DNA of 32,256 nucleotides from an uncultured Oscillospiraceae bacterium (GCA_900758315.1 CAAERF010000489.1:1-32256), one strand, 5' to 3'. Numbered from the stretch's first letter, positions 1 to 7,518 are shown. Numbers and translations are program-made. The notes: a model not told the origin generated them from the letters alone.

Positions 1-912
1 CATCTCACCGCCAGCGACTGCGAGGGCGCCGGTGAGATGTTCCGGGTCACCACCCTGGATCTGGAAAACCTGCCCCGGACTGAGGACGGCGCGGTGGACT
101 ACTCTCAGGACTTCTTCGGCAAGGCGGCGAATCTGACCGTCTCCGGCCAGCTCAACTGCGAGAACTTCGCCATGGCCTTCGGCAACGTCTACACCTTCGG
201 TCCCACCTTCCGGGCGGAGAACTCCAACACCCAGCGCCACGCGGCGGAGTTCTGGATGATCGAGCCGGAGATTGCCTTCGCCGACCTGTACGACGACATG
301 GATCTGGCCGAGGACATGATCAAATACGTGATCCGCTTCGTCATGGAGCGCTGCCCGGACGAGATGGACTTCTTCAACTCCTTCGTGGACAAGGGCCTGC
401 TCCAGCGCCTGCGCCACGTGGCCGAGTCCGACTTTGGCCGGGTCAGCTACACCGAGGCAGTGGAGATTTTACAGAAGTCCGGTCAGAAATTCGACTACCC
501 GGTGTCCTGGGGCTGCGACCTCCAGACCGAGCACGAGCGCTACCTGACCGAACAGCACTTCCAGCGTCCGGTCTTTGTCACCGACTACCCCAAGGAGATC
601 AAGGCCTTCTACATGCGCCTGAACGACGACAACAAGACGGTGGCGGCCATGGACTGCCTGGTCCCCGGTATCGGCGAGATCATCGGCGGCAGCCAGCGTG
701 AGGAACGGCTGGATATCCTCCAGGCCCGCATCCAGGAGCTGGGCATGGATCCGGAGGACTACAAGTACTACTGCGACCTGCGCCGGTACGGCGGCTGCCG
801 TCACGCGGGCTTTGGCTTGGGCTTCGAGCGCCTGGTTATGTACCTGACCGGCATCGCCAACATCCGGGACGTACTGCCCCATCCCAGAACGGTGGGCAAC
901 GCGGAGTTCTAA
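1..912 (+). CDS. asnS: Asparaginyl-tRNA synthetase, C-terminal part (5' end outside window)
   Basis: The frame is open from base 1 and ends with TAA at 910-912, so about 303 C-terminal residues are present and the N-terminal anticodon-binding OB domain is missing. The class II catalytic core is clear: [11 protein letters not shown] near the start, the motif 2 region [20 protein letters not shown], and the C-terminal motif 3 block [15 protein letters not shown] followed by IRDVLPHPR. The enzyme activates asparagine with ATP and charges tRNA-Asn in the cytoplasm. AspRS is less likely because the [10 protein letters not shown] pattern and short C-terminus are of the AsnRS type. A bidirectional terminator follows after 13 bases. 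Confidence 0.95.
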   Translation, partial: HLTASDCEGAGEMFRVTTLDLENLPRTEDGAVDYSQDFFGKAANLTVSGQLNCENFAMAFGNVYTFGPTFRAENSNTQRHAAEFWMIEPEIAFADLYDDMDLAEDMIKYVIRFVMERCPDEMDFFNSFVDKGLLQRLRHVAESDFGRVSYTEAVEILQKSGQKFDYPVSWGCDLQTEHERYLTEQHFQRPVFVTDYPKEIKAFYMRLNDDNKTVAAMDCLVPGIGEIIGGSQREERLDILQARIQELGMDPEDYKYYCDLRRYGGCRHAGFGLGFERLVMYLTGIANIRDVLPHPRTVGNAEF

Positions 913-925
913 GTATCGCAAGCTG

Positions 926-957
926 AAAAAACGGACGTCAAAAGACGTCCGTTTTTT
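926..957. terminator. Bidirectional rho-independent terminator
   Basis: A perfect 14-base inverted repeat (926-939 and 944-957) with an AAAA loop. The A-run on the left and T-run on the right allow it to end asnS on the plus strand and to act on minus-strand transcription from the nitroreductase as well. Confidence 0.93.
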
Positions 958-1069
958 CTGTAGACAAACTAACCGTACCATCTCAGCCCACAAGTGCTCT
1001 CCCGAAGGGAGGGCGCGCAGTTGGGCTGCAAGCTTCGGAAAATGCTTGCATTTTTCCGAGAGGGTGTCA

Positions 1070-1735
1070 TTACACCCAGTTGACCTGCTCCGGCGCGGCG
1101 CCCACCTCAAAGTGGTACTTCACAATGCCCAGATCCACCTTGGAGTAGAAACCACCTGTGGACTTGGCCTCGACGCCCTGTTCGGTCAGGGTGAACCGGA
1201 ATTTCTGCTGGTTCATGGCCGTGGGCGCCAGCAGTGCCGCCTCCATCCCCCGCCGGAACCAGTCGGGCATCTGGCCCTCCACCTGGCAGAGATCCTCTAT
1301 GGGCTTACTCTTGTGGGGTACGCCCTGGGTGACACCGTAGCCCAGCGCCAGGACACACACCAGCTTCTCCCCCGGTGCGCTCTCACACTGACTCTTCCGC
1401 CTGCTGAAGGACATGGCCACCCAGCAGGTGTTCAGCCCCAGTTGCTGGGCTCTCAGGGCCACCCGCTGGCCGTAGTAGCCGATGGCCTCATCCAGCCCAG
1501 GGCCCTTTTTCCCCACCAGGGCGATATAGTTCCGCACGTTGCTAAATTTTCCATAGCGGGCCATAAAGCCGCCAAAGGCATCTTCCTCGTCCGCCATCAA
1601 CTGGATATGCAGGCCGCTCTCCCTGTTGCAGGCGTCGATTTCCGCCCGCAGCGCCTCCAGCGCCGTTCCTTCAATCGGTTGATCGGTGTACGCTCTGACC
1701 GCATGACGGGCCCGGATCGCTTCCATCAGTTCCAT
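1070..1735 (-). CDS. Nitroreductase family protein (TM1586-type)
   Basis: This 221-residue protein is probably an FMN-dependent oxidoreductase. I set the start at the ATG at 1735 because AGGAGG lies 8 bases upstream; the frame is open further upstream without a good ribosome site. The N-terminus MELMEAIRARHAVRAYTDQP matches the nitroreductase arginine motif (RxSxRxY-like), and a second nitroreductase half follows with APTAMNQQKFRF near residues 165-180, as in the putative TM nitroreductase family (PF14512) that carries the two halves of the fold in one chain. The substrate is unknown. It lies 28 bases downstream of an ArsR-type regulator on the same strand, so the two are probably co-transcribed and the regulator may respond to a compound this enzyme reduces. 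The 3' flank (about 1029-1061) can form an imperfect hairpin with a bulge. Confidence 0.8.
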   Translation of the reverse strand: MELMEAIRARHAVRAYTDQPIEGTALEALRAEIDACNRESGLHIQLMADEEDAFGGFMARYGKFSNVRNYIALVGKKGPGLDEAIGYYGQRVALRAQQLGLNTCWVAMSFSRRKSQCESAPGEKLVCVLALGYGVTQGVPHKSKPIEDLCQVEGQMPDWFRRGMEAALLAPTAMNQQKFRFTLTEQGVEAKSTGGFYSKVDLGIVKYHFEVGAAPEQVNWV

Positions 1736-1763
1736 TTTCTGCGCCTCCTGTGCTTTTCGATCA

Positions 1764-2132
1764 TCATTCGTCCTCTCCGGGCGGATACCCGGCCGCATTG
1801 GCTCTGCGCACGGTCTCGCAGACCTGATGGATGAGCCTTTTCAGCTTGCTCCACTCCGTGTCGTCGGCATTGACGTAGTAAAAGTTCATGGTTCCCTTCC
1901 GCCGCATGGTGATGATCTTCGCGTCCTTCAAAATTTTCAGATGATGGGACACCGCCGGCCGGGAGAGGTGTGTACGTGCGGTGAGCTCTCCCACCCGCAG
2001 TCCTACCTGCTCGCTCTCCAGCAGGACCGTTAAAATCTGCTGCCGGGTCTCATCCCCCAGGGCGAGGATCAGCTGCCGGCACGCCCGGAAGCCCGCCGCC
2101 AGGGCAAGCCGGTTTTCCGCGCAGGTATCCAC
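1764..2132 (-). CDS. ArsR-family winged-helix transcriptional regulator
   Basis: A 122-residue DNA-binding repressor-type protein. I chose GTG at 2132 as start: AAAGGAGG ends 8 bases before it, and in-frame ATGs further upstream would begin inside or next to the -10 box at 2167-2172. The helix-turn-helix is plain: LGDETRQQILTVLLE, then HLSRPAVSHHLKILKDAKII (recognition helix), then the wing MRRKGTMNFYYVN. The metal-binding signatures of ArsR/SmtB sensors are not visible: there is no ELCVCDL-type alpha-3 box, and the C-terminal helix lacks a clean DxH...HxxE set, so it probably senses an organic ligand or redox state. It is followed closely by the nitroreductase, its likely target. Confidence 0.88.
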   Translation of the reverse strand: MDTCAENRLALAAGFRACRQLILALGDETRQQILTVLLESEQVGLRVGELTARTHLSRPAVSHHLKILKDAKIITMRRKGTMNFYYVNADDTEWSKLKRLIHQVCETVRRANAAGYPPGEDE

Positions 2133-2166
2133 GGCATCTCCCTCCTTTGGTCCATCCATTTGAACC

Positions 2167-2195
2167 ATTATACCACATCTGCCGGTCCGGTCCAC
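2167..2195 (-). promoter_or_regulatory. Probable promoter of the arsR-nitroreductase operon
   Basis: On the minus strand a perfect TATAAT lies at 2167-2172, about 35 bases before the chosen GTG. The hexamer 17 bases upstream (2190-2195, GTGGAC) is a poor -35, so this promoter is weak or activator-dependent. Confidence 0.55.
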
Positions 2196-2244
2196 ATTGA
2201 GAAAGAAAATCGAGACGAAGCAATTTGTCCCGCCCAAAAACCGG

Positions 2245-2272
2245 TTGCCAAACCGGGAAACTGTGGTATAAT
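2245..2272 (+). promoter_or_regulatory. Promoter for the vanZ-like gene
   Basis: TTGCCA at 2245-2250, a 16-base spacer and TATAAT at 2267-2272 lie 43 bases before the vanZ-like ATG. It is divergent from the arsR promoter. Confidence 0.75.
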
Positions 2273-2315
2273 GCCTGCAACATCCCTTTTACCCTCTGCC
2301 GGAAAGGAGGCAGCT

Positions 2316-2810
2316 ATGCAAAAAACAACCCTCTCCCGTGTTTTACTGATACTGTTCCGCATTCTCTTCACGATCTTCGTCCTGTGGACCATCGTGTTTA
2401 TCTTCCGCAACTCTCTGGAGTCCGGCGTGCTCTCCTCCGCCCGCAGTCAGGCGGTCACTGCCGCGGTCAACCACCATCTGAGCCGGGTGGGCATCTCCCC
2501 GCTGTCCAACGCTCTGGTGCGCAAGCTGGCCCACTTTGGGGAGTATCTCCTCCTGGGCTTCTGGTTCACCCTCTGCCTGCGGGTGTACACCCCCCGCTTC
2601 ATCCGCCACATCAGCTGGCCCTTACTGCTGGGTCTTCTGGTGGCCAACGTGGACGAGACCCTCCAGTTCTATGTGGCCGGCCGCTCCAGCAGTCTCCGGG
2701 ACGTGTGGATCGACTTCACCGGCTGCGGCTGCGGCGTAGTCGGAGCTCTGCTGGTCCTGCTGCTGTTGGGCGGACTGCTCTCGCTGGCGGGCTTTGGCCG
2801 GAAAAAGTAA
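2316..2810 (+). CDS. VanZ-family membrane protein
   Basis: A 164-residue integral membrane protein of the VanZ family. VanZ of enterococci gives low-level teicoplanin resistance by an unknown mechanism; most chromosomal homologues have no proven role. The start at 2316 has AAAGGAGG five bases upstream. Hydrophobic segments lie at about residues 8-28, 68-88, 95-112 and 133-155. The family hallmarks are visible: KLAHFGEYLLLGFW and the block DETLQFYVAGRSSSLRDVWI ahead of the last helix (conserved E, Q, GR and D). It is monocistronic, with its own promoter and a strong terminator. Confidence 0.88.
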   Translation: MQKTTLSRVLLILFRILFTIFVLWTIVFIFRNSLESGVLSSARSQAVTAAVNHHLSRVGISPLSNALVRKLAHFGEYLLLGFWFTLCLRVYTPRFIRHISWPLLLGLLVANVDETLQFYVAGRSSSLRDVWIDFTGCGCGVVGALLVLLLLGGLLSLAGFGRKK

Positions 2811-2819
2811 TCCTTCCCA

Positions 2820-2851
2820 AACTCCACCTGTCACCGGCAGGTGGAGTTTTT
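2820..2851 (+). terminator. Terminator of the vanZ-like gene
   Basis: An 11-base stem AACTCCACCTG/CAGGTGGAGTT is followed by a run of five T. It starts 9 bases after the stop codon. Confidence 0.9.
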
Positions 2852-3144
2852 CTGCGCAAAAAACAGTCCGCCCTCACCGGCGCACTGTCAGGCAGGAAAA
2901 CAGGATGCAGTTGTATTGTCTGTCCTCCCGCGGGCGGATGGGACCCGCGGGAGTTCCAGTAAGGTGTCCATTCGATGTAGGAATGACGGGCATTTTCACG
3001 TGAATCAGCTGGCCCTGAACGATCTGTATGATACCGCAGGCCACTTTAGAAGTGGTGAACGCCCCTTAAAGGTTTTCTGAAGAAAGTGTAACGCGAGGTT
3101 CGGCTGGCAAACATAAAAATACGGCGCTTTTTCTTCCGAACCGG
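2852..3144. other. Gene-free stretch with a GC hairpin
   Basis: No convincing coding sequence was seen. The stretch holds a perfect 10-base inverted repeat (CTCCCGCGGG at 2925-2934, its complement at 2944-2953) without a T-run. Short open frames here have no ribosome site. Confidence 0.55.
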
Positions 3145-3173
3145 TTGACAACGGCCCTCTGGGGTAGTAACAT
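3145..3173 (+). promoter_or_regulatory. Promoter of the metal-efflux operon
   Basis: TTGACA at 3145-3150, a 17-base spacer and TAACAT at 3168-3173. The operator palindrome begins 3 bases after the -10, across the expected transcription start, which suits repression. Confidence 0.8.
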
Positions 3174-3176
3174 GAA

Positions 3177-3198
3177 CATATGAACACTCGTTCATATG
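3177..3198. promoter_or_regulatory. CzrA/SmtB-like operator palindrome
   Basis: CATATGAAC, four bases, GTTCATATG: a perfect 9-base inverted repeat. It closely resembles the TATGAAC-type palindromes bound by zinc/cadmium sensors of the ArsR-SmtB family (CzrA, SmtB, CadC). An extra ATGAAC half-site begins at 3172 and overlaps the -10. No typical metal-sensing ArsR gene is present in the window, so the cognate regulator is probably elsewhere in the genome. Confidence 0.8.
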
Positions 3199-3225
3199 TC
3201 ATTCACCGAAAGGAGCGTCTCTCAC

Positions 3226-3441
3226 ATGAAGAAATATAAGATCCAGGTGGACTGCGCCAACTGCGCCGCAAAGATGGAAGCGGCCACCAAGAAGGTGCCC
3301 GGCATCGCCGATGCGTCCGTGAGCTTCCTGACCCAGAAGATGCAGGTGGAGTTCGCCGACGGCGCCGACCCCAAGGAGACCATGGCCGCAGTGCTGGCCG
3401 TCTGCCGGAAGGTGGAACGGGACTGCGAAATCTTTTTCTGA
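3226..3441 (+). CDS. HMA-domain metal-binding protein (metallochaperone-like)
   Basis: A 71-residue heavy-metal-associated domain on its own. The start at 3226 has AAAGGAG with a suitable gap. The metal site DCANCAAKME (CxxC) is near residues 9-18, followed by the ferredoxin-like beta-alpha-beta pattern (GIADASVSF ... KMQVEF). Proteins of this kind bind soft or borderline metals and pass them to P1B ATPases. It lies 24 bases before an ATPase that lacks an N-terminal HMA domain, so the domain that is fused in CadA/ZntA-type pumps is here a separate gene. An acidic residue precedes the CxxC, as in the N-terminal domains of some Zn/Cd pumps. Confidence 0.9.
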   Translation: MKKYKIQVDCANCAAKMEAATKKVPGIADASVSFLTQKMQVEFADGADPKETMAAVLAVCRKVERDCEIFF

Positions 3442-3465
3442 CTCCCGATACAGGAGGTTTTCCCT

Positions 3466-5340
3466 ATGACGCGCAAACAAAAACAGATGCTGCTGCGGCT
3501 GATTCTGGCTGCGGTACTGATTGTCGCAGTTTCCTTTCTCCCGGTCACCGGCTGGCTCCGGCTGATCCTGAGCCTGATTCCCTACCTGATCATCGGCTAC
3601 GACATCCTGCTGGACGCCGTCCACGGCATTCTCAGCGGGCAGGTCTTTGACGAGAACTTCCTCATGGCCATCGCCACGGTGGGCGCCATAGCCCTGGGCA
3701 AGTACACCGAGGGCGTGGCTGTCATGCTGTTCTACCAGCTGGGGGAGCTGTTCCAGAGCTACGCTGTGGGCAAGAGCCGGTCCAGCATCTCCCAGCTCAT
3801 GGACATCCATCCGGAGTACGCCAATATCGAGGGCTCGGACGGTGTTCCGGTCCAGGTGGACCCGGATGAGGTGGACGTGGGCACCACCATTCTGGTCCAG
3901 CCTGGCGAACGGGTCCCCATCGACGGAGAAGTGATCGAGGGCAGCTCCAGCCTGAACACCAGCGCCCTGACCGGCGAGAGCCTGCCCCGCTCGGTGGCTC
4001 CCGGCGATCCGGTGATCAGCGGCTGCGTCAACCTGGAGGGCCTGCTGAAGATCCGCACCACCAGGTGCTACGAGGACTCCACGGTGGCCAAGATTCTGGA
4101 CCTGGTGGAGAACTCCTCCCTGAAAAAGGCCCGGACGGAGAAGTTTATCACCCGCTTTGCCCACTACTACACCCCCATCGTCTGCGGCTCCGCGCTGGCG
4201 CTGGCAATCCTGCCGCCGGTGATCCGCCTGCTGATGGGGCTGGACGGTGCCTGGTTCATCTGGCTGTACCGTGCCCTGACCTTCCTGGTCATCAGCTGTC
4301 CCTGCGCCCTGGTGATCTCCATCCCGCTGAGCTTTTTCGGCGGCATTGGCGGTGCCTCACGCCGCGGCATTCTGGTGAAGGGCGCCAACGATCTGGAGAC
4401 CCTGGCCAAAACCCGCTGCGTGGTCTTTGACAAGACGGGCACTCTGACCCAGGGCGTGTTCCAGGTGACCGAAGTGGTTCCCACTCCCGGCGTGGACGGC
4501 ATGGAACTGCTGCGTCTGGCGGCTCTGGCGGAGCGCTACTCCAACCACCCCATCAGCCGCAGTCTCCGGGAGGCCTGTCCGGAGGAGCTGGACCAGGTCC
4601 CGGTCACCGACGTCCAGGAGATCAGCGGCCACGGGGTGCTTGCCCAGATCGAGGGCAGGACGGTGGCGGCAGGCAATCTGCGCCTGATGGAGCGCCAGCA
4701 CATCCCGGCGCCGGAGGATGACGGTCTGGGCACTACCGTCCACGTGGCAGTGGACGGCGCTTATGCCGGCGCCATTCGCATCGCCGACCAGGTGAAGCCC
4801 GATGCGGCTGCTGCCATCCGCGGTCTGAAACAGGCGGGCGTGAGCAAAGCGGTATTGCTCACCGGCGACGCGGAATCCGCAGCTCAGGCGGTGGCGGCGG
4901 AGCTGGGACTGGACGAATATCACAGCCAGCTGCTGCCCGGCGATAAAGTGGAGCGGGTGGAAGCGCTACTGGCCCGGGAGAAACCCGGAGAAGCGCTGGC
5001 CTTTGTGGGCGACGGCATCAACGACGCACCGGTACTCACCCGGGCGGATGTGGGCATCGCCATGGGCGCCATGGGCTCGGACGCGGCCATTGAGGCGGCG
5101 GATGTGGTACTGATGGACGACGACCTGAGCAAGCTCCCATTGGCGGTGGGAATCGCCCGGCGGACTTTGCGGGTGGTCCGGGAAAATATCGTCTTTGCCC
5201 TGGCGGTGAAGGCCGTCTGTCTGGTGCTGGGCGCCCTGGGCGTGGCCAATATGTGGTGGGCTATCTTTGCCGACGTGGGGGTCATGGTCCTCTGCGTCCT
5301 CAACGCCACCCGCACCCTGTACACCCGGCGTCTGGCCTGA
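3466..5340 (+). CDS. cadA: P1B-type heavy-metal-translocating ATPase (Zn/Cd/Pb class)
   Basis: A 624-residue heavy-metal efflux ATPase of the plasma membrane. Visible motifs: SALTGES in the actuator domain, the ion-channel CPC near residues 278-280, the phosphorylation site DKTGT (aspartate near 322), the HP of the nucleotide-binding domain in YSNHPISRSL, and the hinge GDGINDAP near 515-522. The last helices contain MWWAIFADVGVMVLCVLNA, whose aspartate is typical of the Zn/Cd/Pb (P1B-2) class. There is no N-terminal HMA domain, so the length is at the short end for the family; the missing domain is supplied by the preceding gene. Expected role: export of Zn, Cd or Pb under control of the SmtB-like operator upstream. 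No dedicated terminator follows; a Pho-box-like promoter begins 11 bases after the stop, and the next terminator is at 5477. Confidence 0.93.
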   Translation: MTRKQKQMLLRLILAAVLIVAVSFLPVTGWLRLILSLIPYLIIGYDILLDAVHGILSGQVFDENFLMAIATVGAIALGKYTEGVAVMLFYQLGELFQSYAVGKSRSSISQLMDIHPEYANIEGSDGVPVQVDPDEVDVGTTILVQPGERVPIDGEVIEGSSSLNTSALTGESLPRSVAPGDPVISGCVNLEGLLKIRTTRCYEDSTVAKILDLVENSSLKKARTEKFITRFAHYYTPIVCGSALALAILPPVIRLLMGLDGAWFIWLYRALTFLVISCPCALVISIPLSFFGGIGGASRRGILVKGANDLETLAKTRCVVFDKTGTLTQGVFQVTEVVPTPGVDGMELLRLAALAERYSNHPISRSLREACPEELDQVPVTDVQEISGHGVLAQIEGRTVAAGNLRLMERQHIPAPEDDGLGTTVHVAVDGAYAGAIRIADQVKPDAAAAIRGLKQAGVSKAVLLTGDAESAAQAVAAELGLDEYHSQLLPGDKVERVEALLAREKPGEALAFVGDGINDAPVLTRADVGIAMGAMGSDAAIEAADVVLMDDDLSKLPLAVGIARRTLRVVRENIVFALAVKAVCLVLGALGVANMWWAIFADVGVMVLCVLNATRTLYTRRLA

Positions 5341-5351
5341 CCCGCTCTTTG

Positions 5352-5416
5352 TTCACACTCCCTTCACAAATGCTTTGCACTCTGTTCAAGATTTTCGCTT
5401 CCTGCCCTGCTATGCT
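5352..5416 (+). promoter_or_regulatory. Pho-box-like promoter (four 11-bp direct repeats), copy A
   Basis: Four hexamers start exactly 11 bases apart: TTCACA (5352), TTCACA (5363), TTTGCA (5374), TTCAAG (5385). Twenty bases after the last comes TATGCT (5411-5416), a -10 box. The last repeat overlaps the place of the -35. Direct repeats at one helical turn are the pattern of PhoB/PhoP operators (TTAACA type in Bacillus, GTTCACC type in Streptomyces). Copy B at 28751-28815 has the same spacing throughout. Confidence 0.7.
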
Positions 5417-5422
5417 AGAGAA

Positions 5423-5527
5423 TAGAAAATCATCTACGGTCTACTAATTTTTCTCCTTTTCTAAACAGAACGAAAAAACAACCCGTTTGGACCTTCTTTG
5501 CGTCGGTTCAACCGGGTTGTTCTCTTT
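5423..5527 (+). ncRNA. Putative orphan small RNA, copy A
   Basis: A transcript of about 105 nt is predicted from the -10 at 5411-5416 to the terminator at 5477-5529. No plus-strand gene follows for over 1 kb, and the next gene (EamA permease) is on the other strand. The 5' part is weakly structured and contains a CU-rich stretch at about 5447-5462 (TTTTTCTCCTTTTCTAAA), complementary to Shine-Dalgarno sequences. I found no credible small ORF with a ribosome site. The same order of elements occurs in copy B at 28.8 kb. I do not recognise an Rfam family. The transcription start is an estimate. Confidence 0.55.
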
Positions 5528-5529
5528 TT
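5477..5529. terminator. Long bidirectional terminator
   Basis: The outer stem AACAACCCG/CGGGTTGTT (5477-5485, 5513-5521) continues, after one mismatch, into a 7-base inner stem TTGGACC/GGTTCAA with one G-T pair. T-runs are present on both strands, so it ends the small RNA on the plus strand and the EamA gene on the minus strand. Confidence 0.9.
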
Positions 5530-6442
5530 ATTTCGTCTCGGCAGGCAGCTCCTGGGCCGGAGGCGCTTCCTTACTGCCTCCCAGGTTCAGCACAATAACC
5601 GCGGCGAAGATCAGCGCCATGCCCACCAGTTTCATGGGGTTGGCGGGCTCACCGTAGGCCAGGATGCCCAGCAGGGCTCCCACCAGCGGCTCAATGGTGG
5701 CCAGGATCGCGGCCCTGCCATTGCTCATGCGGCTCAGGCCCCAGGTGTAGAGCAGGTAGGGCGCTAAGGTGCTGACCAAGGCAATGCCCACACACCAGAG
5801 AATGCTGGTGGGATGGGCGGTGATCTGTACCACCATGTCTTTGACGCCGCAGACGGGCAGGGTGCCCAGGGTGGCAAACAGGAAGGTATAGGCGGTGACG
5901 GTGCGGGTGTCATAGGTCCGCAGGGCCACGGAGCCAAAGATGGAGTACAGGCCGTAGAAGAGGCCGGAGCCCAGTCCCAGCAGCAGCACCTTTGGGGTCA
6001 GGGTATAGCTGCTGCCGATCAGCCCTGCCACCAGGACGCAGCCGGCAAAGGTGAGCACCAGGGCCAGCACCTTTCGTGCGGTGATGCGCTCCCGGAAGAA
6101 GATGGCGGACAGCACCATGATAAAGATGGGAGAAGTGTAGAGCAGGACCACGGCGATGGACGCCTGACTGATCTCGATGACAGTGAAGTAGCACCAGTTA
6201 AAGAAGGCCATGCTGATCACGCCGGTGCCGATAAAGTACCACAGGTGGCGCAGTCGAATCTTCAGCAGGTCCCGGTGGGTGATTCCCAGCCAGAGAAAGA
6301 GCACAATAGCGCCGATCAGGGCACGTATCATGCCGATCTGTATGGCGGTGAGCCCCATACTGTTCAGCTGCCGGATAAACAAGCTGATGATACCCCACAG
6401 GGTGCCGGCGCCCAGCACCGCTGCCGTAGCCTTATGGTTCAT
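5528..6442 (-). CDS. EamA/RhaT-family drug/metabolite permease
   Basis: A 304-residue membrane transporter with ten predicted helices made of two EamA repeats (about residues 8-140 and 150-290). I chose the ATG at 6442 (MNHKATAAVLGAGTLWG) because GGAGG lies nine bases upstream and the first helix starts at once; the open frame extends further upstream but across the promoter. Typical features are GTLWGIISLFIRQL in helix 1, ISQASIAVVLLYTSPIFIM, and the second-repeat ILATIEPLVGALLGILAYGE. The substrate cannot be predicted from sequence; family members export amino acids or other metabolites. It is monocistronic. Confidence 0.9.
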   Translation of the reverse strand: MNHKATAAVLGAGTLWGIISLFIRQLNSMGLTAIQIGMIRALIGAIVLFLWLGITHRDLLKIRLRHLWYFIGTGVISMAFFNWCYFTVIEISQASIAVVLLYTSPIFIMVLSAIFFRERITARKVLALVLTFAGCVLVAGLIGSSYTLTPKVLLLGLGSGLFYGLYSIFGSVALRTYDTRTVTAYTFLFATLGTLPVCGVKDMVVQITAHPTSILWCVGIALVSTLAPYLLYTWGLSRMSNGRAAILATIEPLVGALLGILAYGEPANPMKLVGMALIFAAVIVLNLGGSKEAPPAQELPAETK

Positions 6443-6476
6443 AAGAAACAGCCTCCAATCTCTCTCGAATAGACCG

Positions 6477-6506
6477 ATTATATCACCGTATCCGGGCAGA
6501 CGTAAA
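6477..6506 (-). promoter_or_regulatory. Promoter of the EamA permease gene
   Basis: On the minus strand: TTTACG (6501-6506), an 18-base spacer, TATAAT (6477-6482), about 35 bases before the start codon. Confidence 0.75.
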
Positions 6507-6536
6507 GCGTTTCTTTTCCCCACCGTGCCCCTGGAA

Positions 6537-6565
6537 TTGACAACCCAACCGCCAGCGCTTATAAT
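6537..6565 (+). promoter_or_regulatory. Consensus sigma-A promoter for the NspC-like gene
   Basis: TTGACA (6537-6542), 17 bases, TATAAT (6560-6565): a perfect match in both boxes and spacing, 61 bases before the start codon at 6627. Confidence 0.88.
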
Positions 6566-6626
6566 GCACTGGAACCCATTCATCACGGGGCATCCGCCCC
6601 GTTTCGATGGACAAGGAGGCCCTGTT

Positions 6627-7421
6627 ATGGCACACGAGATCACCACTCCCCTTCTGATCGATCAGGATCAGCTGCTCACCAATCTGGAGCAGATCTGGGC
6701 GTCGGCCCAGCGGACCCGCTTCCGGGCCCTGCTGGATCAGAGCGCCTTCCCGGCCTGGCCCCTCTACCCGATGCTGGGCCTGTACCTGTCCGGCACCTTT
6801 GCCGGCGACGCCGCCCTGGCCTACCAGGGTCTGCGGTACATGGACCGGGACAGCCACGGCGTGGCCGACGGACTCACGCCGGCAGAATTTACGGACCTGT
6901 TGCCCTGGTGTCACCATATGACCTTCACGTCCTGGGACCAGTGGGAGCAGTTCGGACCGGCCGCCCGGGAAAAAGGCGTCACCTGCGGCCTGCGGGTGGC
7001 AGTGGGAGATCTATGTCCCTCCGGCATCCCGCTGGAAGAGCTGCCGGACCCGCTGCCCGACGGAATCAGCGGCCTTCAGCTCCATCTGGCTGATCCCTCC
7101 GACCTGACGGCCCTGGATACCGCTCTGGACGCGGTGGAAAAACGGTGCGCCGGCCAACTGCCCAAACTGTTTCAGTTCAGCTTCGGCGGCAGCTTCCCGC
7201 TCACCGACCCGGACTTTGATCTGGCCGGGCTGGAGGAACGCCTGAGCCGGTTCCGGACCCGCTGGCATCTGCTCCTCTATCTGGAGGTAGGTGAGGCAGT
7301 GGCCCGAAACGCCGTCTCTCCGCTCCCCCACCCGCCGGTCTTCTCCTTCCCCTTCCAGGAGAGGCATCCACCCATCTATGTGAAGCACGGCAGTCGTACC
7401 GCACCCTTCACCCACTTTTGA
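6627..7421 (+). CDS. Degenerate, truncated NspC (carboxynorspermidine decarboxylase)-like protein
   Basis: A 264-residue protein starting at ATG 6627, with AGGAGG eight bases upstream. I recognise fold-type III PLP decarboxylase features of the NspC type: the opening TPLLIDQDQLLTNLEQI; YLSGTFAGDAALAYQG (NspC has a YLdGttASSl.Ea pattern); HHMTFTSWDQWEQF (compare DHIvFNSxxQwerF); VTCGLRVAVG; and FSFGGSFPLTDPDFDLAGL followed by LYLEVGEAVARN. The chain stops just after the LEVGEAVA block, about 110 residues before a normal NspC would end, and so lacks the C-terminal active-site half. The ALKAF segment that carries the PLP lysine in NspC reads DQSAF here, with no lysine. It should therefore be inactive as a decarboxylase. 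A perfect promoter, a strong ribosome site and intact codon use suggest it is still expressed. The function is unknown. Confidence 0.72.
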   Translation: MAHEITTPLLIDQDQLLTNLEQIWASAQRTRFRALLDQSAFPAWPLYPMLGLYLSGTFAGDAALAYQGLRYMDRDSHGVADGLTPAEFTDLLPWCHHMTFTSWDQWEQFGPAAREKGVTCGLRVAVGDLCPSGIPLEELPDPLPDGISGLQLHLADPSDLTALDTALDAVEKRCAGQLPKLFQFSFGGSFPLTDPDFDLAGLEERLSRFRTRWHLLLYLEVGEAVARNAVSPLPHPPVFSFPFQERHPPIYVKHGSRTAPFTHF

Positions 7422-7451
7422 CGTTCTTTTTTACAAAAGTCCCGTCCTTGA

Positions 7452-7480
7452 TTGACGTAATTTGAGGCCTATGATAAAAT
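7452..7480 (+). promoter_or_regulatory. Promoter of the rmlA-rmlB operon
   Basis: TTGACG (7452-7457), 17 bases, TAAAAT (7475-7480), 38 bases before the rmlA start. An alternative reading of the same region is TTGATT-N16-TATGAT. Confidence 0.7.
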
Positions 7481-7518
7481 AACAGTATCATTTCGAACGG
7501 AAGTGAGGTTCTCCGCTC

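Noticed and set aside
1029..1061. Hairpin downstream of the nitroreductase as a terminator
   Set aside because: The stem has a bulge and no T-run on the minus strand; the terminator at 926-957 is sufficient.
1764..2132. ArsR protein as the sensor for the metal-efflux operator
   Set aside because: It lacks the CxC alpha-3 and DxH/HxxE alpha-5 metal sites, and it is operonic with a nitroreductase.
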